DNA from: JAWKWH01 sp963669415
GTDB taxonomy: Bacteria; Pseudomonadota; Alphaproteobacteria; Rhizobiales; Rhizobiaceae
Assembly: GCA_963669415.2 (NCBI GenBank)
Contig: CAXXPS010000003.1
Span: forward strand, 62,001-126,000
Direction of reading: 5' to 3'
DNA: 64,000 bases
The notes under the pieces were generated by a model, which saw nothing but the letters and a program-made list of their open reading frames with translations, did no database searches and was not told the DNA's origin. This document shows, piece after piece, positions 24,469 to 33,885 of the stretch. The stretch's first letter is position 1. Each line of letters starts with the position of its first letter. The translations under genes and the position numbers were made by a program.

Positions 24469-26686
24469 ATGCATACTCCCAACGATATTCCGATAACGCC
24501 TGAACTGATTGAAGCGCATGGGCTGAAGCCCGATGAGTATCGGCGCATTCTTGAACTGATCGAACGTGAGCCGACATTCACCGAACTGGGAATATTCTCA
24601 GCAATGTGGAACGAGCATTGCTCGTACAAATCATCGAAGAAATGGCTGAAGACCCTACCGACATCCGGACCCCAGGTGATCCAGGGGCCGGGCGAGAATG
24701 CAGGTGTGGTTGATATCGGTGACGGCGATTGTGTGGTCTTCAAGATGGAGAGCCACAATCATCCCTCTTATATCGAACCCTATCAGGGTGCGGCGACCGG
24801 CGTTGGCGGTATTCTGCGCGATGTATTCACGATGGGCGCCCGGCCGGTCGCGGCGATGAACGCGTTGCGGTTTGGTGAGCCGGATCATCCCAAGACGCGG
24901 CACCTCGTCGGTGGCGTGGTGGCCGGCATCGGCGGATACGGCAACGCATTCGGCGTTCCCACCGTTGGCGGTGAGGTGGAATTTGACGCCCGCTACAACG
25001 GAAATTGCCTGGTCAACGCTTTTGCCGCCGGCTTGGCCAAGACCGATGCGATCTTCTATTCGAAGGCCGAAGGTGTCGGGCTGCCGGTCGTCTATCTCGG
25101 CGCCAAAACGGGACGCGATGGCGTCGGCGGGGCAACCATGGCGTCGGCGGAATTCGACGCCGATATTGATGAGAAGCGCCCGACAGTCCAAGTCGGTGAT
25201 CCGTTTACCGAAAAATGCCTGCTGGAGGCCAGCCTTGAACTGATGGCTTCGGGTGCGGTGATCGCCATTCAGGACATGGGTGCGGCCGGGCTGACCTGCT
25301 CCGCTGTTGAAATGGGCGCCAAGGGTGACTTGGGCGTGGAACTCAATCTCGACCTCGTTCCGGTGCGCGAAGAGCGGATGAGCGCCTACGAGATGATGTT
25401 GTCGGAAAGCCAGGAACGCATGTTGATGGTGCTGCGCCCGGAACAGGAGGCACAGGCCGAAGCAATCTTCACCAAGTGGGGACTGGACTTCGCCATTGTC
25501 GGCAAGACAACAGACGATTTGCGTTTCCGTGTGCTGCATCAGGGAGAGGAAGTTGCCAACCTGCCTATCAAGGAGCTTGGCGACGAAGCGCCGGAATATG
25601 ACCGGCCGTGGCAGCAGCGGGCACCACGAGATTCAATTGATTTAGAATCGCTGCCGGATATCGATATCGCAGATGCGCTTTTAACCCTGATCGGGTCTGC
25701 TAACGGTTCCAGCCGACGTTGGGTGTGGGAGCAATACGATACTTTGATCCAGGGTAATTCTCTGCAAATTCCGGGCGGAGATGCCGGCGTGATCCGGGTT
25801 GAAGGGCACGAGACCAAGGCGCTGGCATTTTCGTCGGACGTGACACCCAGATACGTTGAGGCGGACCCGTTTGAGGGCGGCAAACAGGCCGTGGCGGAGT
25901 GTTGGCGCAATATCACGGCGACTGGAGCCAAGCCATTGGCCGCAACGGATAATCTCAACTTCGGAAATCCCGAACGTCCGGAGATCATGGGCCAGTTCGT
26001 CCGGGCCGTTCAGGGCATTGGTGAAGCTTGCAGCGTCCTCGAATTTCCGATCGTTTCCGGCAACGTCTCGCTCTATAACGAGACCAATGGCGAGGCAATT
26101 TTGCCGACGCCGACGATCGCCGGTGTTGGCCTCATCGACGACTGGAGGGGGATGGCCAGGACCGGGTTTGCCGGGGACGGTGAAGTCGTGCTTCTGATTG
26201 GAGCGCCGGAAGCGTGGGGAACCCAGGTTGGCGCGTCGGCGCTGCTTCGTGAAATTCACGGACGCCACGATGGCGCTCCGCCGCCGGTCGATCTGGACCA
26301 TGAGCGCAGGGCAGGGGATTTGGTGCGGGGTCTCATTGGTGATGGTCTCGTCACCGCGGTGCATGATTGCTCCAGCTGGCGGGTTGGCTGTTGCGCTGGC
26401 AGAGATGGCGATCGCCGGAGAGTGCGGTGCGGTCATCAACGAACCTGGTGGTAAATGTCCGCAGGCGTCGTTCTTCGGTGAGGATCAGGGACGCTATTGT
26501 TTGACCACGGGCGGGCAAAAACTGGTAACTGTTCGCGGCCGTGCTGCGTCGGCAGGTGTTTCCGTCATCGAGATTGGAACAACCGGTGGCGATCAATTGA
26601 AACTCGGTAACGCCCGTGCCATATCAATTCAGGATCTGAAGGCGGCGCACGAATCGTGGTTCCCGCGCTTCATGGGCGAACAATAG
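24469..26686 (+). pseudogene. purL: Phosphoribosylformylglycinamidine synthase II, with a +1 frameshift
   Basis: Small-type PurL of purine synthesis (converts FGAR to FGAM with glutamine-derived ammonia and ATP). The span 24469-26686 is 2218 nt, that is 739 codons plus one base; removing one base would give about 738 residues, the family length. Frame 1 carries ERIL.LIEREPTFTELGIFSAMWNEHCSYKSSK, FKMESHNHPSYIEPYQGAATGVGG and VTPRYVEADPFEGGKQAVAEC in pieces, then reads TAVHDCS and goes off. The continuation GGLAVALAEMAIAGECG resumes in the next frame. The extra base is at about 26371-26381 (in TCCAGCTGGCGGG). As purL is normally needed, a sequencing error is likely; a true lesion is the alternative. 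Confidence 0.9.
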
Positions 26687-26710
26687 ACGCCCAATTGGGA
26701 GGACTGAACC

Positions 26711-26944
26711 ATGCCGATGAACGCGCACGACATCGAAAAGATGATCAAGGATGCGATACCCGACGCAACGGTGACAATCCGTGATCTTGCCGGGGATGGC
26801 GATCACTACGCAGCCGAAGTGGTAGCGGAAAGCTTCCGAGGCAAGAGCCGGGTTCAACAACACCAGATGGTCTATGACGCCCTGAAGGGCAATATGGGCG
26901 GTGCGCTCCATGCGCTGGCTTTACAGACCAGTGTGCCGGAGTGA
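26711..26944 (+). CDS. BolA-family protein
   Basis: 77 residues with the BolA fold: HDIEKMIKDAIPDATVTIRDL, GDGDHYAAEVVAESFRGKSRVQQHQMVYDALKGNMGG (in parts), with the invariant His in RVQQHQMVYDAL. It works with monothiol glutaredoxin in [2Fe-2S] handling. In Hyphomicrobiales the order purL - bolA - grxD is usual; here the next gene is a methyltransferase, so grxD is missing from this place. GGGAGGA lies 8-14 bases upstream of the ATG. Confidence 0.92.
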   Translation: MPMNAHDIEKMIKDAIPDATVTIRDLAGDGDHYAAEVVAESFRGKSRVQQHQMVYDALKGNMGGALHALALQTSVPE

Positions 26945-26959
26945 CCCACCACGTTTCCG

Positions 26960-27688
26960 TTGGATGCGAGGCACGTTGAGTTGTCGGTTATTTCTAGGAT
27001 TATCAAGGCGGCAAAACAGGGGCCGAAGATTTGGGAAAATTCCCAGATCTATGAGTTCAAGCATTCGCGGCTTTTCATGGAAAGTGCGCACTACGACGCG
27101 TATTTGGAATCCTACAAGTCCGGGGAACCGATATTTGAACAGGCGCTCAGAGTTCATTTTTTCCCGGAGGGGAGCGATGACGAAATTGCTGCACTTCTGG
27201 ATCACGCAAGAGAACGAAATAATCTTGAAATCGGACCGAGTTGCGCGCCGGTGATACTCGGCTTCGATGCGGCCATTCCGCCGACCATTATCGAGCCGAT
27301 GGGTGAGAAGGTCGTCGAGCATCAGCGGGAGAAATTCGGTTTCGATGTATTCGAGAAGGCTCGATTGCTTTCGATCGACGCGGCGAAACCGGTTGCCGAA
27401 CTGGAGGGTACGGTCGATGGCGTCATCTATGTGCGCAACTGCATTGATCACTCGCCCAAATGGCCGTTTATCATGTCCAACATCGCTCGCTATGCCGCAC
27501 CCGGTTGCCGCCTGATTTTCTGGTCAGAAATGAACCATGGCCCGGAGCCGGATATGGGCCATTACAACATGACCGACGACATCAACGATTTCCTGCGATT
27601 TACTGAAGCGCTGGGTTTTCGCATTGATCGCCACTTCTCGAATGATCCGGCACTTCCCGATCTGGGTATTATCGCGACCAAGATTTGA
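26960..27688 (+). CDS. Class I SAM-dependent methyltransferase-like protein
   Basis: About 242 residues. NNLEIGPSCAPVILGFDAA (about 76-94) looks like the glycine-rich SAM motif I, and VDGVIYVRNCIDHSPKWPFIMSNIARYAAPGCRLIFW (given in pieces: YVRNCIDHS, IARYAAPGCRLIFW) matches motifs IV-VI of the methyltransferase-11 group. The C-terminus FLRFTEALGFRIDRHFSN is also typical. The substrate is unknown. The start is uncertain: a TTG at 26960 directly follows the bolA stop region, a TTG at 26981 is the next, and no Shine-Dalgarno is obvious. Confidence 0.65.
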   Translation: MDARHVELSVISRIIKAAKQGPKIWENSQIYEFKHSRLFMESAHYDAYLESYKSGEPIFEQALRVHFFPEGSDDEIAALLDHARERNNLEIGPSCAPVILGFDAAIPPTIIEPMGEKVVEHQREKFGFDVFEKARLLSIDAAKPVAELEGTVDGVIYVRNCIDHSPKWPFIMSNIARYAAPGCRLIFWSEMNHGPEPDMGHYNMTDDINDFLRFTEALGFRIDRHFSNDPALPDLGIIATKI

Positions 27689-27773
27689 TTTTGCCGACCC
27701 GGTCTGGTGCCGTGAAGGTTTTTAGCGAGGCTCTGGATGTTGGGGAGCGTCCAAGATTGGAAAAGGTACAACA

Positions 27774-28569
27774 ATGAAGGTCGCGATTATCGGGCAAGGT
27801 GCGATCGCAGCCTATGTGGTTGAAGCCATTGCGAAAGACCCTTCCATTGAATTTGCCGCATTGATTTGCCGGACTGAGGGGCTCGAAGCGTGCCCGCAAA
27901 TTTGCGGGCCAAGGAGTGGCAGTTGTCACTGAAATCGAACAGCTTTCGCTAAAGCCCGATTTAGTCGTCGATTGCGCGGGCCATGGCGGCCTTGCCCAAC
28001 ACGGAGCGGCAGCGCTTTCTGCCGGTATTGATGTCGTTACAATTTCAACCGGGGCCTTGGCGGATGCGGATCTGGCTTTGCGGCTGGAAGACGCGGCGCG
28101 TGGCGGCGGCGCCAGACTGAAATTGTTGTCAGGCGCGATCGGCGGTGTCGATGTTCTCAAGGCGGCCAATGCCGGCAAGTTGGACAGCGTGACCTATATT
28201 GGCCGCAAACCGCCCCAGGGATGGAAGGGATCGGCGGCCGAAGAAGTGTGCAACCTCGATGAATTGTCCGAACCATTTACGCATTTTTCGGGAACGGCGC
28301 GCGACGCGGCGTTGAGATACCCGAAGAACGCCAATGTAGCAGCAACGGTTGCGATGGCGGGGTCCGGTCTTGACCAGACCGGCGTTGAGCTGATCGCCGA
28401 CCCGGGTGCTGCAGGAAATATCCATGAGGTGCGCGCCAGCGGCGAATTTGGTGAGATGCAGGTCCGCATTTCCGGAAAGGCTCTGGCCACAAATCCACGA
28501 TCTTCGGCACTGGCGGCAATGAGCGTGGTTGCCGAACTGCGGGAGCGCGTGAAAGCTGTCACAATGTAG
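27774..28569 (+). pseudogene. nadX: L-aspartate dehydrogenase, with a +1 frameshift
   Basis: NAD(P)-dependent aspartate dehydrogenase (DUF108 fold), making iminoaspartate for NAD synthesis or catabolising aspartate. The frame from ATG 27774 reads MKVAIIGQGAIAAYVVEAIA (Rossmann GxGxIA) and ends prematurely at about 27942. The next frame continues RKFAGQGVAVVTEIEQL, VVDCAGHGGLAQHGAAALSAG, LSGAIGGVDVLKAAN and the C-terminal NPRSSALAAMSV. The 796-nt span is 265 codons plus one base. The extra G is in the GGGG run 27878-27881; without it EGSKRARKF joins the halves. Either a homopolymer sequencing error or a real inactivation. Confidence 0.8.
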
Positions 28570-28582
28570 GGTACTGACCCTA
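28567..28582. repeat. Imperfect palindrome TAGGGTACTGACCCTA
   Basis: TAGGGT and ACCCTA are inverted arms around ACTG, starting 2 bp before the end of the nadX stop region. The reverse complement reads TAGGGTCAGTACCC, close to the tip TAGGGTCAGGACCC of the element at 4717-5087 and to the palindrome at 1955-1970. Possible excision footprint or fused ends of that element; it might also act as a weak terminator. Confidence 0.45.
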
Positions 28583-28599
28583 GTTGTTGCTCCGGCCGG

Positions 28600-29556
28600 T
28601 TAATCTTCCATGCGCGAAGATACGTGCCGGAGTTCTGACAGGAACTCGCGTGCTGCCGGCGAGAGCGCTTCGTCGCTGCGATAGGACACACCGACCGGTC
28701 CGCTGGAGAGATTCAGGTCGCACGCGACAACGGCCAGCGCACCCCGATCGATTTCCGGTTCGATCACGTGAACTGGCAGAATTGCCAGCATGTCGGTTTC
28801 GGTCAAGAGTTTGCGGATCGCCAGATAGGACACGCATTCGACTGCGTTGGACGGCGGTTGAAATCCTCTGTCGACAAATTCCTTTTCTACCTGCCGACGC
28901 AACGTTGTCGGTGTTGGCGGCAGGATCCAGTCCTGTTCGGCGAGGATCTGAAAATCAACCGTCCCGGCTTTCGCCAGCGGATGACCGAGCCGGCAGACGA
29001 TGGCGACTTGCTCGCGGTACAATTCTTCCTGAACAAACAATTCGCGGTGCCGGTATTCCGGCAACCGGCCGACAACCATGTCGAGATCACCGGTCTGAAG
29101 CAGCGGCATCAAAAAATCGTTGGTACCGTCGCGCACAACGATTGACACATTTGGCCGGGAGGTGTGGATGCGCGCAATAGTCATCGGCAACAGTTTTGCA
29201 GATGCGGTCAGCAGGGTCCCAACGGTGACGCGGCCGCCAAGTCCCTCGTTGAGGTCGTCAAGCTCTTGAGCGGCCTGGGAAATCTGCGCCAGTATCAACT
29301 TGCCGTGGTGAACCAATGCGGAACCGGCTTCGGTGGGAATGACACCGCGATTGGTTCGCTCAAATAGTTGAACCCCGAAATCAAGTTCGAGGTCCTTGAG
29401 AAGCTTTGTCGCGGCCGGCTGCGAGAGGTTTAACTGTTCAGCCGCCCGCAGGATGCTGTTTCGCTCACCGATGGCGACCAGCAAGCGCAACTGTTTCAGT
29501 TTCAACCGGGTAGAAACACGTTCAGCAATCTTGATATGGCGATTTCTTGGATTCAT
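28600..29556 (-). CDS. LysR-family transcriptional regulator
   Basis: 318 residues. N-terminal winged helix (about 19-78) with LKLKQLRLLVAIGERNSILRAAEQLNLSQPAATKLLKDLE in parts and LFERTNRGVIPTEAG; the rest is the periplasmic-binding-like effector domain with GRVTVGTLLTASAKLLP and MVVGRLPEY. It resembles the GbpR/PcaQ branch. It is the last gene of the minus run opine-dehydrogenase-like - 3-hydroxyacyl-CoA dehydrogenase - lysR and may control that run and the divergent TRAP-led cluster starting at 31967 (inference). Confidence 0.9.
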   Translation of the reverse strand: MNPRNRHIKIAERVSTRLKLKQLRLLVAIGERNSILRAAEQLNLSQPAATKLLKDLELDFGVQLFERTNRGVIPTEAGSALVHHGKLILAQISQAAQELDDLNEGLGGRVTVGTLLTASAKLLPMTIARIHTSRPNVSIVVRDGTNDFLMPLLQTGDLDMVVGRLPEYRHRELFVQEELYREQVAIVCRLGHPLAKAGTVDFQILAEQDWILPPTPTTLRRQVEKEFVDRGFQPPSNAVECVSYLAIRKLLTETDMLAILPVHVIEPEIDRGALAVVACDLNLSSGPVGVSYRSDEALSPAAREFLSELRHVSSRMED

Positions 29557-29648
29557 GTCTTTGCTATTGGCATCTGGAATACCGACTGCATCAAATCAGA
29601 TGATTTGTAAATATCAGCATGCGGCCTGGTTAGACCCGTGCGCGCAAA

Positions 29649-30627
29649 TCACCCGATTTTCGGGCCGACCTTGAGGTGGTTCAACATGGCAACGAATTGT
29701 CCGAGGCGCTCGCGACGATACGCTTCGACATCCATCGAGCCGTAGTCCAGAAACCCTTTGCCTGCCGAAAGCCCAATCCTGCCCTCGGCCATATTCCTGA
29801 CCAACGATATCCGGCGATTTGAACCGGTCTGAACCGGTGGCCCGGTGCATGTATTTGCTGGCGTGGTAAAGAATGTCCCCACCGCCCCAATCGACAAATT
29901 CGAGCATGCCAAGTATCGCAAACCGGAAACCGAAACCGTATTTGGTCGCCTTGTCGATATCATCGACGGAAGCCACACCTTCCTCGACCATGCGGGCCGC
30001 TTCGTTCATGGCCAGCGCCTGAATGCGGGGGACGATGAAGCCTGGACTGGCTGCGCAGACGACCGGGATTTTGCCGATCGATTCCAGAAGCGCTTTCAAC
30101 TTGTCCGTCGTGTCAGATGAGGTCTCATCGGCGGGGGACAGTTCCACCAACGGCACGAGGAAAGCCGGATTAAGCCAATGCGCGTTCAAAAATCGCTCCG
30201 GCTTTGAAACCATTGGCGCAAGATCGTTGGACAGGATGGTTGATGTGGTCGATGCGATTATCGCCTCCGGGTTGGCATGGCGTCCGATCTCGCCAAACGC
30301 TTCTTTTTTGGCCTCCAACGTTTCCGGTACACCCTCAAAAATAACATCCGCAGAGCCGATCGCAGATTCCGCGGTTGAGGTTCCGTGGATTTCGACACGG
30401 TCCATGATGCGGAGCACTTGGTCATCTTCGAACAGGCCAATCTCGGACAACATGGTCAAAGTCGAGCGGATTTCCGCTTGTGCACTGTCTCGCAAGTCCT
30501 TGAACCCGGCCTCAGTGCGATTTTTCAGATCGACCAGAAGGACCTTGTGCCCGGCGATTGCAAACGTAATGGCAATGCCCCGTCCCATCCTGCCGGCGCC
30601 AGCTGCCGCAATTATCTCACCAGCCAT
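29649..30627 (-). pseudogene. 3-hydroxyacyl-CoA dehydrogenase family protein, with a +1 frameshift
   Basis: NAD-dependent 3-hydroxyacyl-CoA/3-hydroxybutyryl-CoA dehydrogenase family: IIAAAGAGRMGRGIAITFA (Rossmann), VIFEGVPETLEAKKE, STTSTILSNDLAP, HWLNPAFLVPLVELSP with the catalytic His, and the helical domain GFIVPRIQALAMNEA. The frame goes wrong after FKSPDIV; RNMAEGRIGLSAGKGFLDY and a normal C-terminus follow in another frame. The 979-nt span is 326 codons plus one base, with the extra base at about 29799-29805. Its start overlaps the upstream opine-type dehydrogenase stop (TGATG). Related proteins include carnitine and L-gulonate dehydrogenases. Confidence 0.8.
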
Positions 30628-31715
30628 CAGGTAAGCCCGTTGGCGAGCAATGACGACATCTGTTCTTTGGTCAGGTCCGCGAGGCCAAGATTTTCGAGTG
30701 TGCGGCCATTGGCTCGAAAATCGTCGCTGCAAATCGCTGATCCGATCGCCAACAATCCGGTTGCGGTGGGTGCCGGAACACCTGCCCAGTCGGCGACCGA
30801 GACAAGGAAGGCCAAGCCTGTTGCGACGTCTTCACGCATGTACCGGTGTTCGGTCAGGACCAGATGTTCGCGCCAATCGCCGGAATCGGTAAGTTTTTCG
30901 TGGCTCGAATTACCATACATCCACTCTTCACGCTGATCGTCGTAGTGGTCGGCCAGCGGAAAATGCGGCGCGCCATAGCCAAGCGCTTCGCGCACCGCGA
31001 CCCGCTCGTCATCCAGGCGGTCGGTTACCCGGCGAATGGATGGCTGCGTGCCTTCGTTGTGAATGTCCCAGTGTTCGAAATGCTCGATGGGGCCGGCATT
31101 CATGGTGATCAATGGCGGGTGGATGATCGGACCGGCATTCATCAATGCACCCGACAGAGCATCGCCGGTGTCTTCGACTGCCGGATAGGCTTTTCCGATA
31201 ACGCCGAGTGCGTGTTCTTTCAGGCGCAGCGGAAACACGCCGGTGGGCAGCCGGGTGGCCCGGATGGTGATTGCTATCTCTCTCGGGCCATGTTTGCGCG
31301 CAAGATAGGGCAGGGTGCCGGTCTCGGCCCAGGCGACATCCGCCGTGTTCCCGGCGTCATTCACAATCCTCGCCATGATGTAGGAGCCAAATGTACCGGG
31401 CGGCAGAAAGATAACCTGGCCATCTGCCAGATGTGGTGCGATTGCTTGTGCGATGTTTTCCTGTGCCGTTGCCGGCGTCGGACAGACAATCAGTTCTGCG
31501 CCAGAAATCGCTTCTGAAATATCATCCGTGACAACATCGATATCGACGTCACGCAAACCGGAGAAGTCCTTCATTACCAGACGGTTGCCGTTCTGGCGCA
31601 AGTCAGCGATCGCGCTGGTGTCCCGGCGCCAGAACCGAACCCTGTGTCCAAGTGAACTCAGATCCACCGCTGCTGCGTGCGATCCGTTTCCCCCTCCAAG
31701 AACAGCTATTTCCAT
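30627..31715 (-). CDS. Octopine/nopaline dehydrogenase-family NAD(P)-dependent oxidoreductase
   Basis: 362 residues. The N-terminal Rossmann domain starts MEIAVLGGGNGSHAAAVDLS (GGGNGSHA in place of the usual GxGxxG, typical of opine dehydrogenases), with LIVCPTPATAQENIA and FLPPGTFGSYIM. The C-terminal helical domain has MNAGPIIHPPLITMNAGPIE (catalytic His) and FPLADHYDDQREEWMYG. The family condenses amino acids with keto acids or runs the reverse. It leads a three-gene minus operon. It is divergent from the TRAP binding protein with 251 bp between, so it may process a compound imported by that system (inference). Confidence 0.82.
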   Translation of the reverse strand: MEIAVLGGGNGSHAAAVDLSSLGHRVRFWRRDTSAIADLRQNGNRLVMKDFSGLRDVDIDVVTDDISEAISGAELIVCPTPATAQENIAQAIAPHLADGQVIFLPPGTFGSYIMARIVNDAGNTADVAWAETGTLPYLARKHGPREIAITIRATRLPTGVFPLRLKEHALGVIGKAYPAVEDTGDALSGALMNAGPIIHPPLITMNAGPIEHFEHWDIHNEGTQPSIRRVTDRLDDERVAVREALGYGAPHFPLADHYDDQREEWMYGNSSHEKLTDSGDWREHLVLTEHRYMREDVATGLAFLVSVADWAGVPAPTATGLLAIGSAICSDDFRANGRTLENLGLADLTKEQMSSLLANGLT

Positions 31716-31966
31716 TTGTCCTCATCTCCCCACCTTCAACGGATCCGCATAGCTGATTTCCCAACTCCTGCTTCCTCGCCGGCATAATATGCTTTAAACT
31801 TCAATATATGCATTTGCAAATTAATGATGACAGCTTTGTACAGTGCTGCTAACTTCGTACCACCCCCGGTCTTTTGAACAACGGGAGCTAAATTATGATA
31901 CGGTCAGGCATTCCGCTTGACTTGAAAACAAAAACTAATCTGAGTTCACACGTGGGAGGAATCGTA

Positions 31967-32983
31967 GTGAAGAAAACAATCGGACTTGTTTCGAAATCCA
32001 TTGGGCTTGGTGCTTTCGTAGCAGCGCTGATGTCGACATCCGTCGCCTATGCCGTCGACAAGATCACCGCAGTGCACGCATTTCCGCCATTTCTGGTCTA
32101 CACCAAGACATTTTTGTCCATGGTTGATGATATCAACAAGCGGGGCGAAGGTGTCGTCGAGATAACGGTTCGCGGCGGACCGGAAGCGATTGGCATGTTC
32201 CAGCAGCCGCAGGCCGTGCGTGATGGCGTTGTCGACATGGTGCATACGCCCGGGTCGTTTTACGGCAAGTCGGTTCCTGAAATCGACGCAATGGTTGCGG
32301 CGCGCGTTACGCCGATGGAGGCAAGGGCAAATGGCGGCGCGGCGTTCATGGACCAGGCGCACCAGAAGCGCATGAATGTAAAACATCTCGGCTGGGTTGA
32401 CGGTGGCGTAAAATTCCACATCTACAACGTCAAGCCGTTCAAGATGGGGGACGACGGCGTGATTGACCTGACCGGCGTCAAACTGCGCGACAATCCGATC
32501 TATCACGCGTTTTTCGAGGCGTTGAATGCTACGACTTCATCGATGCCCGCTACCGAGGTCTATGCCGCGCTTGAAAAAGGTGTTGTCGACTCGGCAGCCT
32601 GGACATCGATCGGCATCATGGATCTGAAGTGGGACAAGTTCCTGAAATATCGAGTCGACCCGGCATTTTACAACACCGATCTCGGCATCATCATGAATCT
32701 GGATTCCTGGAATGGCCTGTCGGCTGAATCGCAGAAAATCATTCAGGATGTGATCATCGAATGGGAGCAGAAATCCTACGATGCGCGTCAGGTAGACCGC
32801 GAAACCGATGCTGCCGAGCTTCAAAAGCGCGGCATGGAGTTCGTGCAGATGTCGGATGCCGGAGCGACGAAATATCTGTCACTTGCAGATGACGCTGCCT
32901 GGGCGCGCATGAAGGGCCGCCTCGACGAAGCCGGCGATGGCGAAAGCTACGACATGCTGCGCAAGCTCTATTACAACGAGTAG
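31967..32983 (+). CDS. TRAP transporter periplasmic substrate-binding protein (DctP type)
   Basis: About 339 residues from the GTG at 31967, with a Sec signal (VKKTIGLVSKSIGLGAFVAA..., cleavage after VAYA). The mature part shows HAFPPFLVYTKTFLSMVDDI, VEITVRGGPEAIGMFQQPQAV, GVKLRDNPIYHAFFEAL (the carboxylate-binding Arg) and ALEKGVVDSAAWTSIGI. The GTG is chosen because GGGAGGA is six bases upstream and the signal begins there; an ATG at 31895 would add a non-signal lead. The permease genes follow after a 311-bp inverted-repeat element. Confidence 0.9.
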   Translation: MKKTIGLVSKSIGLGAFVAALMSTSVAYAVDKITAVHAFPPFLVYTKTFLSMVDDINKRGEGVVEITVRGGPEAIGMFQQPQAVRDGVVDMVHTPGSFYGKSVPEIDAMVAARVTPMEARANGGAAFMDQAHQKRMNVKHLGWVDGGVKFHIYNVKPFKMGDDGVIDLTGVKLRDNPIYHAFFEALNATTSSMPATEVYAALEKGVVDSAAWTSIGIMDLKWDKFLKYRVDPAFYNTDLGIIMNLDSWNGLSAESQKIIQDVIIEWEQKSYDARQVDRETDAAELQKRGMEFVQMSDAGATKYLSLADDAAWARMKGRLDEAGDGESYDMLRKLYYNE

Positions 32984-33002
32984 GGCTGGATAACTTCAAG
33001 TG

Positions 33003-33029
33003 CTGGCGGGTCGAGTTTCGGCCCGCCAG
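33003..33029 (+). terminator. Hairpin after the TRAP binding-protein gene
   Basis: CTGGCGGG (33003-33010) pairs perfectly with CCCGCCAG (33022-33029) around an 11-base loop, 20 bp after the stop. There is no T-run, so it is better read as an mRNA-stabilising or attenuating stem that would favour binding-protein over permease expression than as a full terminator. Confidence 0.5.
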
Positions 33030-33045
33030 AACTATGGGGGAAGAG

Positions 33046-33357
33046 TAGAGCGGCTCACATCCAAATGGGAGCAGTTTGATGGTATGGATTTTTCGTTTCA
33101 GCGAGGAGAAGGCCGTGGCGCGATATGAATATCGTGCGAGGGCTTCGACGAAGCTGAAGCGGAAAGGACATCCAAGCCAAAGTAGAAAGTAAATCATTGA
33201 ACTGTATAATGAAACAGCAATCGTGTGACCTTGCTCCTTCGCGCTCTGGACGTCGTCGCGCGAGGCTAACGGTGCTTGCACCGTGTCGCCTCACGCTCCT
33301 CGCCAGATCACGAATTACCGGCGGTCAAACGGTTCCATTTGAATGTGAAGCGCTCTA
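33046..33357. mobile_element. MITE-like element, about 312 bp, abutting the dctQ start
   Basis: The left end from 33047 (AGAGCGGCTCACATCCAAAT...) and the right end to 33356 are inverted copies over about 32 bases, roughly three quarters identical with one indel, both bordered by TA (33046 and 33357). The interior has an imperfect stem around ACGGTGCTTGCACCGT (about 33268-33283). No gene is recognised inside. Its right border is directly followed by the ATG of dctQ at 33358, so the element supplies that gene's whole 5' leader. Confidence 0.6.
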
Positions 33358-33855
33358 ATGCGGTGGGTTGACCGGCTGTGCGATGGGTTGGCGATATTCG
33401 CCGGCGTCTATCTCGTGGTGATCATGCTCGCCATCGTGTTTCAGGCGACTGCCCGTTCGTTCGGTTTCTCTGGCTCGTCGCACATTTTCACCTTCACGGA
33501 ATATGGTCTGCTTTATATTGTCATGGCTGGTTCGCCATGGCTGGTGCGGCTGAAAGGCCATGTCTTCATCGAGATGTTCACCGCTGCACTGCCGCGTCGC
33601 CTGGCACCGAAGTTCTCACGCCTGGTCTCGCTTCTTTGCGTTATCATCTGTGCTGTACTGGTTTGGTACACGCTGCAGGCGACACTAAAATCCTACCGGT
33701 TCGGTGATGCCGACATGCGCTCCATCGACATGCCGAAATGGCTGCTGCTAGGTTCGATGCCGATCTGCTTCCTATTGATGGGCATTCAGTTCACGCGCTT
33801 CGTGTTTGGCCACGATACGCTGCACACGGGCGAGGCCGGCGTGCATGAAGGCTGA
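33358..33855 (+). CDS. TRAP transporter small permease (DctQ type)
   Basis: 165 residues with four membrane helices (LAIFAGVYLVVIMLAIVFQA; YGLLYIVMAGSPWLV; LVSLLCVIICAVLVWYTL; WLLLGSMPICFLLMGIQFT). The loop RLKGHVFIEMFTAALP corresponds to the DctQ motif (usually G.H..v). The ATG at 33358 lies one base past the right edge of the 33046-33357 element and only a weak GTGAAG is available as ribosome-binding site, so expression may depend on the element. The large permease starts 30 bp after its stop. Confidence 0.87.
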   Translation: MRWVDRLCDGLAIFAGVYLVVIMLAIVFQATARSFGFSGSSHIFTFTEYGLLYIVMAGSPWLVRLKGHVFIEMFTAALPRRLAPKFSRLVSLLCVIICAVLVWYTLQATLKSYRFGDADMRSIDMPKWLLLGSMPICFLLMGIQFTRFVFGHDTLHTGEAGVHEG

Positions 33856-33885
33856 CCGGAAAATGGCTCCGCAGGAGCGCGGCTA

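Noticed and set aside
26358..26454. Programmed ribosomal frameshift in purL
   Set aside because: The site is not a known slippery sequence, and similar one-base shifts occur in four unrelated genes, which fits sequence error or decay better.
29821..29838. Direct repeat GAACCGGTCTGAACCGGT as a functional site
   Set aside because: It lies in the coding frame of the 3-hydroxyacyl-CoA dehydrogenase and is explained by codons; an isolated 9-mer repeat.
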